Assembly: GCA_947463395.1 (NCBI GenBank)
Contig: CANHRV010000019.1
Location: 1-14,673, forward strand
Direction: 5' to 3'
Origin: Opitutia bacterium
Lineage (GTDB): Bacteria; Verrucomicrobiota; Verrucomicrobiia; Opitutales; UBA953
DNA: 14,673 nt
This document shows, piece by piece, positions 1-6,439 of this stretch (position 1 is the first letter of the stretch; each line of letters opens with the position of its first letter). The position numbers and the translations under genes were made by a program. The notes under the pieces were generated by a model. That model was not told where the DNA came from. It was given only the letters and a program-made list of their open reading frames with translations, and searched no databases.

Positions 1-722
1 AAGACGAAGATCACCCTTATGGGCATCATCGTTTCTCCACTTTAGCCACACTCTTTATCTCCGGTCTCGTTTTGGCTTTTTGCTTCGGTTTAGCGTGGCA
101 TTCAGTTAACGCCTTGGTCGCTGGAACGAAACAAGAAATCCCTGGTTTAGCTGCCGCTTGGGTTGCGGGAGTCGCTTTGGTATTAAAAGAAACTTTTTAC
201 CAGTATGCTCGTCGCCAAGCCGAGCGCTTGGGTTCCCGTTTACTCTTGGCCAATGCGGCGGACCATCGAGCTGATGCGATAGCCTCTTTCCTTGCTTTAT
301 TGGCTGTGGTTATTGCCCATACTAAACCCGAATGGGCCATCTTGGATAAAGTGGTAGGCTTAATTCTCGCCGGTTGGTTGGGTGCAGAAGGTATTCGTCT
401 CTTTAAAAATTCGTGTGCTGATTTAATCGATACCGCACCGACTGAAACGGTGTTAAAGGATTTGAGTGAACATATTTTAGCCGTACCTGGAGCCAAAGGG
501 TTTCATGCTTTTCGTGCTCGCCGTCTCGGTGACCGCTTCGAGGTCGACTTCCATTTACAGGTCGATGAAACCGCCACGGTGGCCGAGGGTCATGCCATCG
601 CGGGTAAAATTAAGTACGATATTCTTAGTCAACACCCCGAAGTGATTTCCGTCTTAGTGCACGTCGAACCTAACGTGCCACAACATCGCAAGCGCGATGG
701 CCACCACGGGATGGTTGAATAA
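1..722 (+). CDS. Cation diffusion facilitator (CDF) family metal transporter, 5' truncated
   Basis: The reading frame is open from base 3, so the start lies upstream of the window; 239 residues are visible. CDF proteins are inner-membrane divalent-metal/proton antiporters (Zn, Fe, Mn, Co). The visible part opens with DEDHPYGHHRFSTLATL, the family's loop after the second membrane helix. Hydrophobic segments follow, then an ANAADHRADAIAS segment matching the family's second metal-site helix (HxxxD). The last ~85 residues fit the cytoplasmic dimerisation domain, with the pattern HAFRARRLGDRFEVDFHLQVD and a closing VLVHVEP. Metal specificity cannot be read from this. The stop TAA (720-722) directly abuts the stop codon of the convergent pseudouridine synthase gene, leaving no room for a terminator between them. 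Confidence 0.9.
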   Translation, partial: DEDHPYGHHRFSTLATLFISGLVLAFCFGLAWHSVNALVAGTKQEIPGLAAAWVAGVALVLKETFYQYARRQAERLGSRLLLANAADHRADAIASFLALLAVVIAHTKPEWAILDKVVGLILAGWLGAEGIRLFKNSCADLIDTAPTETVLKDLSEHILAVPGAKGFHAFRARRLGDRFEVDFHLQVDETATVAEGHAIAGKIKYDILSQHPEVISVLVHVEPNVPQHRKRDGHHGMVE

Positions 723-1823
723 CTACTCGGCTAGATTGTAGGCTTTAAAACCGAAGTGTTTTTTAAGCCATTCACGGAGAGTTTGAAAGTCTCGCGGAGG
801 CTCGACCGAAATCGTTAACGGCTTGCCCGTGTGAGGGTGATTAAGCGTGAGACGTTGAGCATGCAACATCACCCGCGGTATTGGCCAATCGGCAAAAGTG
901 GGTGTATCAAATTTTCCGTACGTGCGGTCACCGAGAATGGGGTGTCCAATATGGGCGAGGTGTACACGGATTTGGTGGGTGCGTCCGGTGTGAGGAAACG
1001 CACGAATCAAAGCGGCTTGCGGTCCGTATTTTTCCTCCACTCTCCAATCGGTCGAGGCGTCTCGTCCCTCTTCACGGACAGCCATACGCACGCGTATGGT
1101 GCGATGGCGATCGATGCTCGCATCAATACTCCCGCTGAGCAGTCGCGGACTTTTATCAACCAAGGCCAAGTACTCTTTTTGTGCTTGGCGATGAGTGAAT
1201 TGTTCGACCAGTGAGTGATAAGCTTTGTCGGTTTTGGCCAAGACAATAACGCCCGAGGTTTCACGGTCGAGACGGTGGACGACTCCAGGACGAGGGGCAC
1301 CACCAGCGGGGGCAAGTTTTCCTTTAGTGTGATGCAAGATTCCCTGGACTAAAGACTTCTCCTCTGAACCTGAAACAGGGTGGGTGAGTAGACCAGCAGG
1401 CTTGTTGACCGCAATGAGATGAGCATCCTCAAAAAGAATCTCCAGTTTCATTTTTACGGGAGTCGCCGTGGGTTCAACAGGGTCGGGTAATTGCACAACC
1501 ACTTCATCGCCGGGTTCTAACACCGTGCGACAGTCGATAATGATTCCCTTACGTTTTACCAATTGTTGATTCAGGGCACGCTGAACCCGCGAACGACTCA
1601 CGCCCTCGATTAAATTCGCTAAAATTTTATCTGCTCGAGCGGCTGGAGTATCGGCTGCCACAATCAGGGTATGTGTTTCTCTCTCTTTGGCCTTAGCCAC
1701 AGGTGAGGGTTTGGCTGGACTTTTTTTAAGGTCAGCACGCTGTGCGCTTTTTTTACGTTGCGCACGTTTGGATCGGTCGGCTCCGGGGGAAGGTTTGTGA
1801 GCCGGTTTTTTTGAGACAGTCAT
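723..1823 (-). CDS. RluA-family (RluC/RluD-like) pseudouridine synthase with S4 domain
   Basis: A 366-aa enzyme predicted to isomerise uridine to pseudouridine in rRNA (RluC/RluD type). Residues ~1-50 form a Lys/Arg/Ala/Pro-rich basic tail, residues ~62-110 an S4 RNA-binding domain, and ~125-350 the catalytic domain. The catalytic motif HRLDRETSG is at 183-191, with Asp186 as the expected catalytic residue; the later RTHQIRVHLAHIGHPILGD segment is also typical of the family. An upstream in-frame ATG at 1955 would add 44 residues but would lie deep inside the aminopeptidase gene. I chose the ATG at 1823-1821 because it overlaps the upstream stop by one base (TAATG), the usual arrangement for translational coupling. 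No Shine-Dalgarno is visible. The exact rRNA target is not determined. Confidence 0.9.
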   Translation of the reverse strand: MTVSKKPAHKPSPGADRSKRAQRKKSAQRADLKKSPAKPSPVAKAKERETHTLIVAADTPAARADKILANLIEGVSRSRVQRALNQQLVKRKGIIIDCRTVLEPGDEVVVQLPDPVEPTATPVKMKLEILFEDAHLIAVNKPAGLLTHPVSGSEEKSLVQGILHHTKGKLAPAGGAPRPGVVHRLDRETSGVIVLAKTDKAYHSLVEQFTHRQAQKEYLALVDKSPRLLSGSIDASIDRHRTIRVRMAVREEGRDASTDWRVEEKYGPQAALIRAFPHTGRTHQIRVHLAHIGHPILGDRTYGKFDTPTFADWPIPRVMLHAQRLTLNHPHTGKPLTISVEPPRDFQTLREWLKKHFGFKAYNLAE

Positions 1824-2941
1824 TAAAGTTTTTTTCCGAGTAAATACTGCGGGTTTAATTTTTGTAAATGTTTGGGAACAAAGAGTCCGTTTTGACGAAT
1901 CAATTTTCCGTCGAAACGAATTTCTCCGCCACCATATTCGGGGCGTTGAATGCAAACCATGTCCCAGTGAATGGCGGAGTGATTACCATTGTCGGTACTC
2001 TCGTAGCACTTGCCGGGAGTGAAGTGGAAAGAACCCGCAATCTTTTCATCGAAAAGAATGTCCTGCATCGGATGGAGGATGTGAGGATTAAACCCGAGAG
2101 CGAATTCGCCGATGTAGCGTCCACCTTTATCGGTATCTAAAATTTCATTGAGACGCTTGGTGTTGTTGGCCGTGGCCTCCACGATTTTGCCTTTGCGGAA
2201 AACGAGACGAATCGAATCAAACGAAACCCCTTGGTAAACCGTGGGAGCATTATATTGAATCACGCCTTCCACCGAATCGCGAACGGGAGCAGTAAAGACT
2301 TCACCATCGGGGATATTGTGTTTTCCGCCACAAGGAATGGCCGCAATGCCTTTGATCGAAAAACGTAAATCGGTTCCAGGACCAGTGATGTGAACTTCGT
2401 CGGTCGCCATCATGGTTTCGCGTAAGGCCTCCATGCCAGGAACCATGCGTGCGTAATCCAACGTACATACTCGGAAGAAAAAGTCGGCAAAGGCCTCGGT
2501 GCTCATTTTGGCTTGTTGTGCCATCGAAGGCGTTGGCCAACGCAACACCACCCACTTGGTTTTATTCACTCGCCAATCGAGGGTGGGTTGTAAGGCCGTG
2601 CCGTATTGTTTAGCCATCGCCGAAGGTACATCGCTCGATTCAAAAATATTTTCGGCTCCGCGCACAGCGATGTAGGCCTGCATCTTTTTCATGCGGGCGA
2701 GTTCGTGTTCATTGACGGCTTTGAATTGCTCCAGGGTTCCTTCGCGAACCAACTCACGATTAATCCGAGCCCGTTGTAAGTTAACCATCGGTATCGCCTG
2801 ATGCTTTCGTGCTGCACGAATCAGGGCTAAAACGAATTCTTCGGGTACCTCTGCGGCATCAATTAAAACTTTTTCTCCCCTTTTTAGGCTGGTCGAAAAG
2901 CCGCATAATACCTCGGCGAGTTGTGCGTAACGTGAATCCAT
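1823..2941 (-). CDS. M29-family (AmpS/aminopeptidase T-like) metallo-aminopeptidase
   Basis: A 372-aa protein of full family length. M29 enzymes are cytoplasmic two-metal aminopeptidases that remove N-terminal amino acids from peptides. The C-terminal half shows the expected metal-ligand set in order: Glu214 (IPDGEVFTAP), Glu279 (IGEFALGFNP), His306 (GSFHFTPG), Tyr313, His325 and Asp327 (AIHWDMV). All appear present, so it should be active. It is the first gene of a two-gene minus-strand unit, and its TAA shares a base with the ATG of the pseudouridine synthase. The start ATG (2941-2939) is preceded by GAGG only about 1-2 nt away, too close for a normal ribosome-binding site. It diverges from the TPR gene across 83 bp. 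Confidence 0.9.
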   Translation of the reverse strand: MDSRYAQLAEVLCGFSTSLKRGEKVLIDAAEVPEEFVLALIRAARKHQAIPMVNLQRARINRELVREGTLEQFKAVNEHELARMKKMQAYIAVRGAENIFESSDVPSAMAKQYGTALQPTLDWRVNKTKWVVLRWPTPSMAQQAKMSTEAFADFFFRVCTLDYARMVPGMEALRETMMATDEVHITGPGTDLRFSIKGIAAIPCGGKHNIPDGEVFTAPVRDSVEGVIQYNAPTVYQGVSFDSIRLVFRKGKIVEATANNTKRLNEILDTDKGGRYIGEFALGFNPHILHPMQDILFDEKIAGSFHFTPGKCYESTDNGNHSAIHWDMVCIQRPEYGGGEIRFDGKLIRQNGLFVPKHLQKLNPQYLLGKKL

Positions 2942-3024
2942 GCCTCACACTTGCCCGCTCGGAGCGTCTTTCCAAGCGCGAAAGGGACGCTTGCGAGTTT
3001 CTTCAGTCTTCTCAAGGTAGTCTC

Positions 3025-3402
3025 ATGCCTTCCGATAATCCCGCTCAACGTGCAAAACTCCTTACCGAGGAGGCCGCCTTTGATTTTGCCATGGGAGATG
3101 AGCGAGCCGCTTTAGCAAAACTCGAGGAGGCCGTGAAATGTGATCCCGCCTCTTTTGAATCATGGTTGGCTAAAGCCGAGGTCCACTTTGCCTTACGCGA
3201 ACTCGACGCCGCTCTCGCCGCAGGCGAAAAGGCTTTATCTCTCCAACCCAAAGACATCCATATCCATACTTCTTTGTCGCGTATTTGGATGGAGCGTGGC
3301 GATAAGGCGAAGGCCGAGCATCATGGTGCCCAAGCTCGTATCCTTGGCTGGGGAGACCAGTTGAAATCGCCCGAAGGTAAACAGCCAGGGGAACTGTCCT
3401 AG
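3025..3402 (+). CDS. Small TPR-repeat protein
   Basis: A 125-aa soluble protein made almost entirely of helical TPR-like repeats, at roughly residues 13-42 (ALAKLEEAVKCDPASFESW), 44-77 (AALAAGEKALSLQPKD) and 78-107 (MERGDKAKAEHHGAQARILG). TPRs form protein-binding scaffolds; no catalytic domain, signal peptide or membrane segment is visible. The frame is open further upstream to 2809, but that extension would overlap the start of the divergent aminopeptidase gene and reads as a poor protein, so the ATG at 3025 is preferred. An AAGG lies about 8 nt upstream. The partner is unknown. groES follows 198 bp downstream on the same strand, so a chaperone-related role is possible but unsupported. Confidence 0.8.
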   Translation: MPSDNPAQRAKLLTEEAAFDFAMGDERAALAKLEEAVKCDPASFESWLAKAEVHFALRELDAALAAGEKALSLQPKDIHIHTSLSRIWMERGDKAKAEHHGAQARILGWGDQLKSPEGKQPGELS

Positions 3403-3406
3403 GCCT

Positions 3407-3442
3407 GTGACAGCCCTGCGAACCTCTGGGACAGGCTGTCAC
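3407..3442 (+). terminator. Inverted repeat after the TPR gene, possible terminator or operator
   Basis: Perfect 9-bp arms GTGACAGCC (3407-3415) and GGCTGTCAC (3434-3442) enclose an 18-nt loop and begin 5 bp after the TPR stop codon. No clean T-run follows (gtcctttctgag), so it is weak as a rho-independent terminator. It could instead be a protein-binding site upstream of groES. It does not match the CIRCE operator (TTAGCACTC-N9-GAGTGCTAA). Confidence 0.4.
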
Positions 3443-3497
3443 GTCCTTTCTGAGACCGTTTTAGGCTCATTCACAGGGAAAGTGCACGATAACTGGG

Positions 3498-3536
3498 TAA
3501 AACCCCCGTAAACGATTGCTAAACCCTCTTAAACCC
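3498..3536 (+). repeat. Four helically phased TAAA-C motifs upstream of groES
   Basis: TAAAAC/TAAAC motifs start at 3498, 3509, 3520 and 3530, giving steps of 11, 11 and 10 bp, about one DNA turn each. Three of the four continue into CCC. They lie 65-105 bp before the groES start. They may form a bent or multi-contact regulatory site for the chaperonin operon; the repetition is seen, the function is inferred. Confidence 0.45.
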
Positions 3537-3600
3537 GTTTTGGCATTTGTTCTGCATATCGCCTTTCGCCCATCTGGGCACTCAATCTACCTACATACCT

Positions 3601-3906
3601 ATGGCTAAAAACACCAAACAAACCGTAAAACCCCTCGCCGATCGCGTTCTCGTTGAGCGCATTGAGGAGGGCGAAGAAATCAAGGGCGGTATTATCATCC
3701 CTGATTCCGCCAAGGAAAAACCCCAAGAGGCGAAAGTCATCGCCCTAGGCACTGGAGCCGTCGACAAGGACGGTAAGAAAATTCCTTTCTCTGTGAAAGT
3801 CGGAGACAAGGTTCTCATCGGTAAATACGCCGGTACCGAAGTGAAACTGAATGACGAAATTTACCTTCTCCTTCGCGAAGAAGAAATCCTCGCTGTCGTC
3901 GAATAA
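3601..3906 (+). CDS. groES: Co-chaperonin GroES (Cpn10)
   Basis: A 101-aa protein of normal length that caps the GroEL ring and helps fold cytosolic proteins. PLADRVLVERIEE (11-23) is the family's N-terminal signature, the mobile loop that docks on GroEL is at about 29-41 (GGIIIPDSAKEKP), and the C-terminal part ends EEEILAVVE. The frame extends upstream to 3547, but family alignment and the MAKNTKQ... N-terminus point to ATG 3601. The leader (ctacctacatacct) has no Shine-Dalgarno. groEL starts 29 bp after its stop, the standard groESL operon. No CIRCE element is visible, so heat-shock control, if present, uses another signal. Confidence 0.97.
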   Translation: MAKNTKQTVKPLADRVLVERIEEGEEIKGGIIIPDSAKEKPQEAKVIALGTGAVDKDGKKIPFSVKVGDKVLIGKYAGTEVKLNDEIYLLLREEEILAVVE

Positions 3907-3935
3907 TTTAAAACTCAACCTCTCCACTGACCACT

Positions 3936-5561
3936 ATGTCTAAAAAACAAATTCTGTTTGATGAAGCCGCTCGCCGCAAAGTGCTGAACGGTGTTTCGAC
4001 TCTCGCCCGCGCGGTGAAAGTTACGCTCGGTCCCAAAGGCCGAAATGTGATGATTGATAAGAAGTTTGGCGCTCCTAAGGTCACCAAAGACGGTGTCACG
4101 GTTGCCAAGGAAATCGAGTTGAGCGATCCTTTTGAAAATATGGGCGCACAAATGGTGCGCGAAATCGCCTCCAAGACCGCTGATAAAGCCGGTGATGGTA
4201 CGACCACCGCCACGGTTCTCGGTGAAGCGATTTACAAAGAAGGTCTTCGTTTCGTGGCTGCAGGAGCTAATCCTATCTTCGTGAAGCGTGGTATCGATAA
4301 AGCGACCGAAGCGGTTGTGAAGGAACTCGCGAACATCTCGAAGAAGATTAAGACCCGCGAAGAAATTAAACAAGTCGCTACGGTCTCCGCTAACTGGGAT
4401 GCTTCCATCGGTGACATCATTGCTGAAGCGATGGATCGCGTCGGTAAAGACGGAACTATCACTGTCGAAGAAGCTAAGACCATCGAAACCACTCTCGATG
4501 TCGTTGAAGGTATGCAGTTCGATAAGGGATATCTTTCTCCTTATTTCGCTACCAACGCCGAAACACTCGAGGCGATTATCGAAGATGCCTACATCTTGCT
4601 CTATGAGAAAAAGGTCAGCGCGATGAAGGATCTGCTACCTCTCTTACAAGAAGTAGCCAAAACTGGTAAGCCTCTCTTAATCATCTCCGAAGAAGTCGAA
4701 GGCGAAGCCCTCGCAACTCTCGTGGTCAACCGTCTCCGTGGCACCATCAATGTCTGCGCCGTTAAAGCCCCAGGCTTTGGTGATCGTCGCAAAGCGATGA
4801 TGGAAGATATCGCTGTTCTCACGGGCGGACGATTCATCACCGAAGATCTCGGTATCAAACTCGAATCCGTTAAACTGGCTGACCTCGGTCGTGCAAAACG
4901 CGTCGTGGTAGACAAGGAAAATACCACCATCGTTCAAGGTGCTGGTAAATCGGCTGACATCCAAGGCCGCGTCAAACTCATCCGTCGTCAAATCGAAGAA
5001 ACCACATCCGATTACGATAAGGAGAAGTTACAAGAGCGCTTGGCTAAATTAGCCGGTGGTGTGGCGGTTATTCATGTTGGTGCTGCCACGGAAGCTGAAT
5101 TGAAAGAAAAGAAGGACCGTGTGGATGACGCCTTGCACGCTACTCGCGCCGCGGTTGAAGAAGGTATCGTCCCTGGTGGCGGTGTCGCTTTACTCCGTAC
5201 CGTAAAAGCTATCGACGCTATCATCAACAGTCTCTCGGGTGACGAAAAGATTGGTGCACAAATCGTGCGCAAATCAATCGAAGAGCCTCTTCGTACTCTC
5301 TGTGCTAACGCGGGTGTCGAAGGTTCACACATCGTTCAAGAAGTCCTACTCAAGCACAAGGGTTCCCATGGTTACAATGTTGCGACTGCTGAATACGAAG
5401 ACCTCGTTGCCGGTGGTGTTGTCGATCCCACCAAGGTAACTCGTATGGCTATTATCAATGCCTCTTCGGTAGCAGGTCTCTTGCTGACGACGGAGTGCAT
5501 CATCACCGATTTGCCTGAGGAAACAAAGCCTGCGGCCGGTGGTGACCATATGGACCACTGA
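3936..5561 (+). CDS. groEL: Chaperonin GroEL (Cpn60)
   Basis: A 541-aa, full-length 60-kDa chaperonin subunit that uses ATP to fold proteins inside a double-ring cage with GroES. Nucleotide-binding motifs LGPKGRNV (31-38) and GDGTTTATVL (86-95) and the signature AAVEEGIVPGGG are present, with no gap or frameshift. The C-terminal tail reads AAGGDHMDH, not the flexible Gly-Gly-Met repeats common in this family. It is the second gene of the groES-groEL operon. The leader before the ATG (cctctccactgaccact) has no Shine-Dalgarno, which is notable for a gene expected to be very highly expressed. A strong terminator follows at 5586. Confidence 0.98.
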   Translation: MSKKQILFDEAARRKVLNGVSTLARAVKVTLGPKGRNVMIDKKFGAPKVTKDGVTVAKEIELSDPFENMGAQMVREIASKTADKAGDGTTTATVLGEAIYKEGLRFVAAGANPIFVKRGIDKATEAVVKELANISKKIKTREEIKQVATVSANWDASIGDIIAEAMDRVGKDGTITVEEAKTIETTLDVVEGMQFDKGYLSPYFATNAETLEAIIEDAYILLYEKKVSAMKDLLPLLQEVAKTGKPLLIISEEVEGEALATLVVNRLRGTINVCAVKAPGFGDRRKAMMEDIAVLTGGRFITEDLGIKLESVKLADLGRAKRVVVDKENTTIVQGAGKSADIQGRVKLIRRQIEETTSDYDKEKLQERLAKLAGGVAVIHVGAATEAELKEKKDRVDDALHATRAAVEEGIVPGGGVALLRTVKAIDAIINSLSGDEKIGAQIVRKSIEEPLRTLCANAGVEGSHIVQEVLLKHKGSHGYNVATAEYEDLVAGGVVDPTKVTRMAIINASSVAGLLLTTECIITDLPEETKPAAGGDHMDH

Positions 5562-5585
5562 GATTCGTACTGAGTCTCTTCATCA

Positions 5586-5612
5586 CGGCGCCCATTGGGC
5601 GCCGTTTTTGTT
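5586..5612 (+). terminator. Rho-independent terminator of groESL
   Basis: A perfect 8-bp GC-rich stem CGGCGCCC / GGGCGCCG with a 3-nt ATT loop is followed by TTTTTGTTT. It starts 24 bp after the groEL stop. Confidence 0.92.
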
Positions 5613-5668
5613 TACGGGGAAGGATATGAGATTGCCTCGGCAATATTTCAAACTACCCCTCAAGGACT

Positions 5669-6166
5669 ATGGCATCTGTTAAATTACAAAAAGAATTACC
5701 TAAGTCCGTTAAATTATTAATCACCTCAGCCGTCACGGTGGTGATTTTTTTAGCGCTCTATTTCGGTATTCCAGGCACAGGATTTAATGGTGTTCAGTCT
5801 GGTGTCTATTTCGACATGGAATCAGGCGTCGAGGATGCTTACTTCATGGACAACAAGATTAAGTGCACCTCTGAAGAGGCTGAAGCCATGGTTCGTGCTG
5901 CTCTGTCCACTTTGCGTAAGGATTATCCCACCGACCGTGTCTCGGTCAGAATCGAAAATTACTCCTCGGGTTATCGTTACGAAGTTCGCTTCGTCACTTA
6001 CTACGCTCAAAAGTTTTCGCTCTTCGGTGAAGGACCCATTTTCCGCCGTGGACCTGTGGTCGGTGATCCAACATTGGACGCTCAGGTTAAAAAGCTGGAT
6101 GACGAAATCGAAAAAACGATTCGTGATACACTTGAGTACTACTTCCGCTCAAAAGGCGCTAAATAA
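5669..6166 (+). CDS. Uncharacterised single-pass membrane protein
   Basis: A 165-aa protein that I do not recognise. A short basic N-terminus is followed by one strong hydrophobic segment at about residues 13-34 (ending VTVVIFLALYFGIPG). This looks like an uncleaved anchor, with the remaining ~130 residues probably outside the cytoplasm. The soluble part is mixed alpha/beta: a charged helix with EEAEAMVRAALSTLRKDYPTD, then alternating beta-like segments (RVSVRIENYSSGYRYEVRFVTYYAQ), then a charged C-terminal helix. No Cys pair, lipobox or catalytic motif is seen. AAGGA lies only 2 nt before the ATG. The gene stands alone between the groESL terminator and a terminator at 6175, so it is probably monocistronic. 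Confidence 0.75.
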   Translation: MASVKLQKELPKSVKLLITSAVTVVIFLALYFGIPGTGFNGVQSGVYFDMESGVEDAYFMDNKIKCTSEEAEAMVRAALSTLRKDYPTDRVSVRIENYSSGYRYEVRFVTYYAQKFSLFGEGPIFRRGPVVGDPTLDAQVKKLDDEIEKTIRDTLEYYFRSKGAK

Positions 6167-6173
6167 ACACTCG

Positions 6174-6200
6174 AGAACCCCAGTTAAACTGGGGTTCTTC
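6174..6200. terminator. Bidirectional hairpin terminator between the 165-aa gene and tRNA-His
   Basis: The stem GAACCCCAG (6175-6183) / CTGGGGTTC (6189-6197), extended by an outer A-T pair, encloses a TTAAA loop. It is followed by ttcgtt on the plus strand and by a T-rich stretch on the minus strand. It lies between two convergent genes and can serve both. Confidence 0.75.
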
Positions 6201-6207
6201 GTTAAAG

Positions 6208-6284
6208 TGGGGTGAATGAGGGGACTTGAACCCCCGACCCTCGGTACCACAAACCGATGCTCTAACCAACTGAGCTACATCCAC
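6208..6284 (-). tRNA. tRNA-His (anticodon GTG)
   Basis: The minus strand folds into a complete cloverleaf. The acceptor is GTGGATG paired with CATTCAC (one G-T pair), the D stem is GCTC/GAGC, the anticodon stem is TCGGT/ACCGA with loop TTGTGGT, and the T arm is GGGGG-TTCAAGT-CCCCT. The loop places GTG at positions 34-36 (bases 6250-6248), reading His codons. The tRNA-His identity is supported by a G at 6285 (G-1) opposite discriminator C73. The 3' CCA is encoded (6210-6208). A TTGACA (6339-6334, minus) and a TTATAC (6311-6306, minus) upstream resemble promoter boxes but are 22 bp apart, so the promoter is uncertain. Confidence 0.97.
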
Positions 6285-6439
6285 CATAAATCCCGACAGG
6301 GAAGGGTATAAATGCAGTTAAAAGCTTATCGTCTGTCAATCTCTGAGGCACACGTTTCTCTATCCTTGCCCTCGGCCAAGAAGTTTCTGTCGTTTGTTCT
6401 TCCCCTTTTACCTCCCCTGACCCTTATCTACATCTCTCC

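Noticed and set aside
831..1214. 127-codon plus-strand frame opposite the pseudouridine synthase
   Set aside because: It lies antisense to a well-supported catalytic domain and its translation has no protein-like pattern.
1824..1955. 44-residue N-terminal extension of the pseudouridine synthase
   Set aside because: It would overlap the aminopeptidase 3' end by 132 bp; the TAATG overlap at 1821-1825 gives a better start.
2809..3024. N-terminal extension of the TPR protein
   Set aside because: It would run across the divergent aminopeptidase start and its residues are not TPR-like.
3403..3600. CIRCE/HrcA operator before groES
   Set aside because: No TTAGCACTC-N9-GAGTGCTAA or close variant is present on either strand.
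3915..4373. 152-codon minus-strand frame opposite groEL
   Set aside because: Shadow of the conserved groEL coding strand.
6287..6439. FMN riboswitch upstream of the helicase-ribD pair
   Set aside because: No conserved RFN-element segments (such as AGGGGCGG or GAYTCYYGG) seen.
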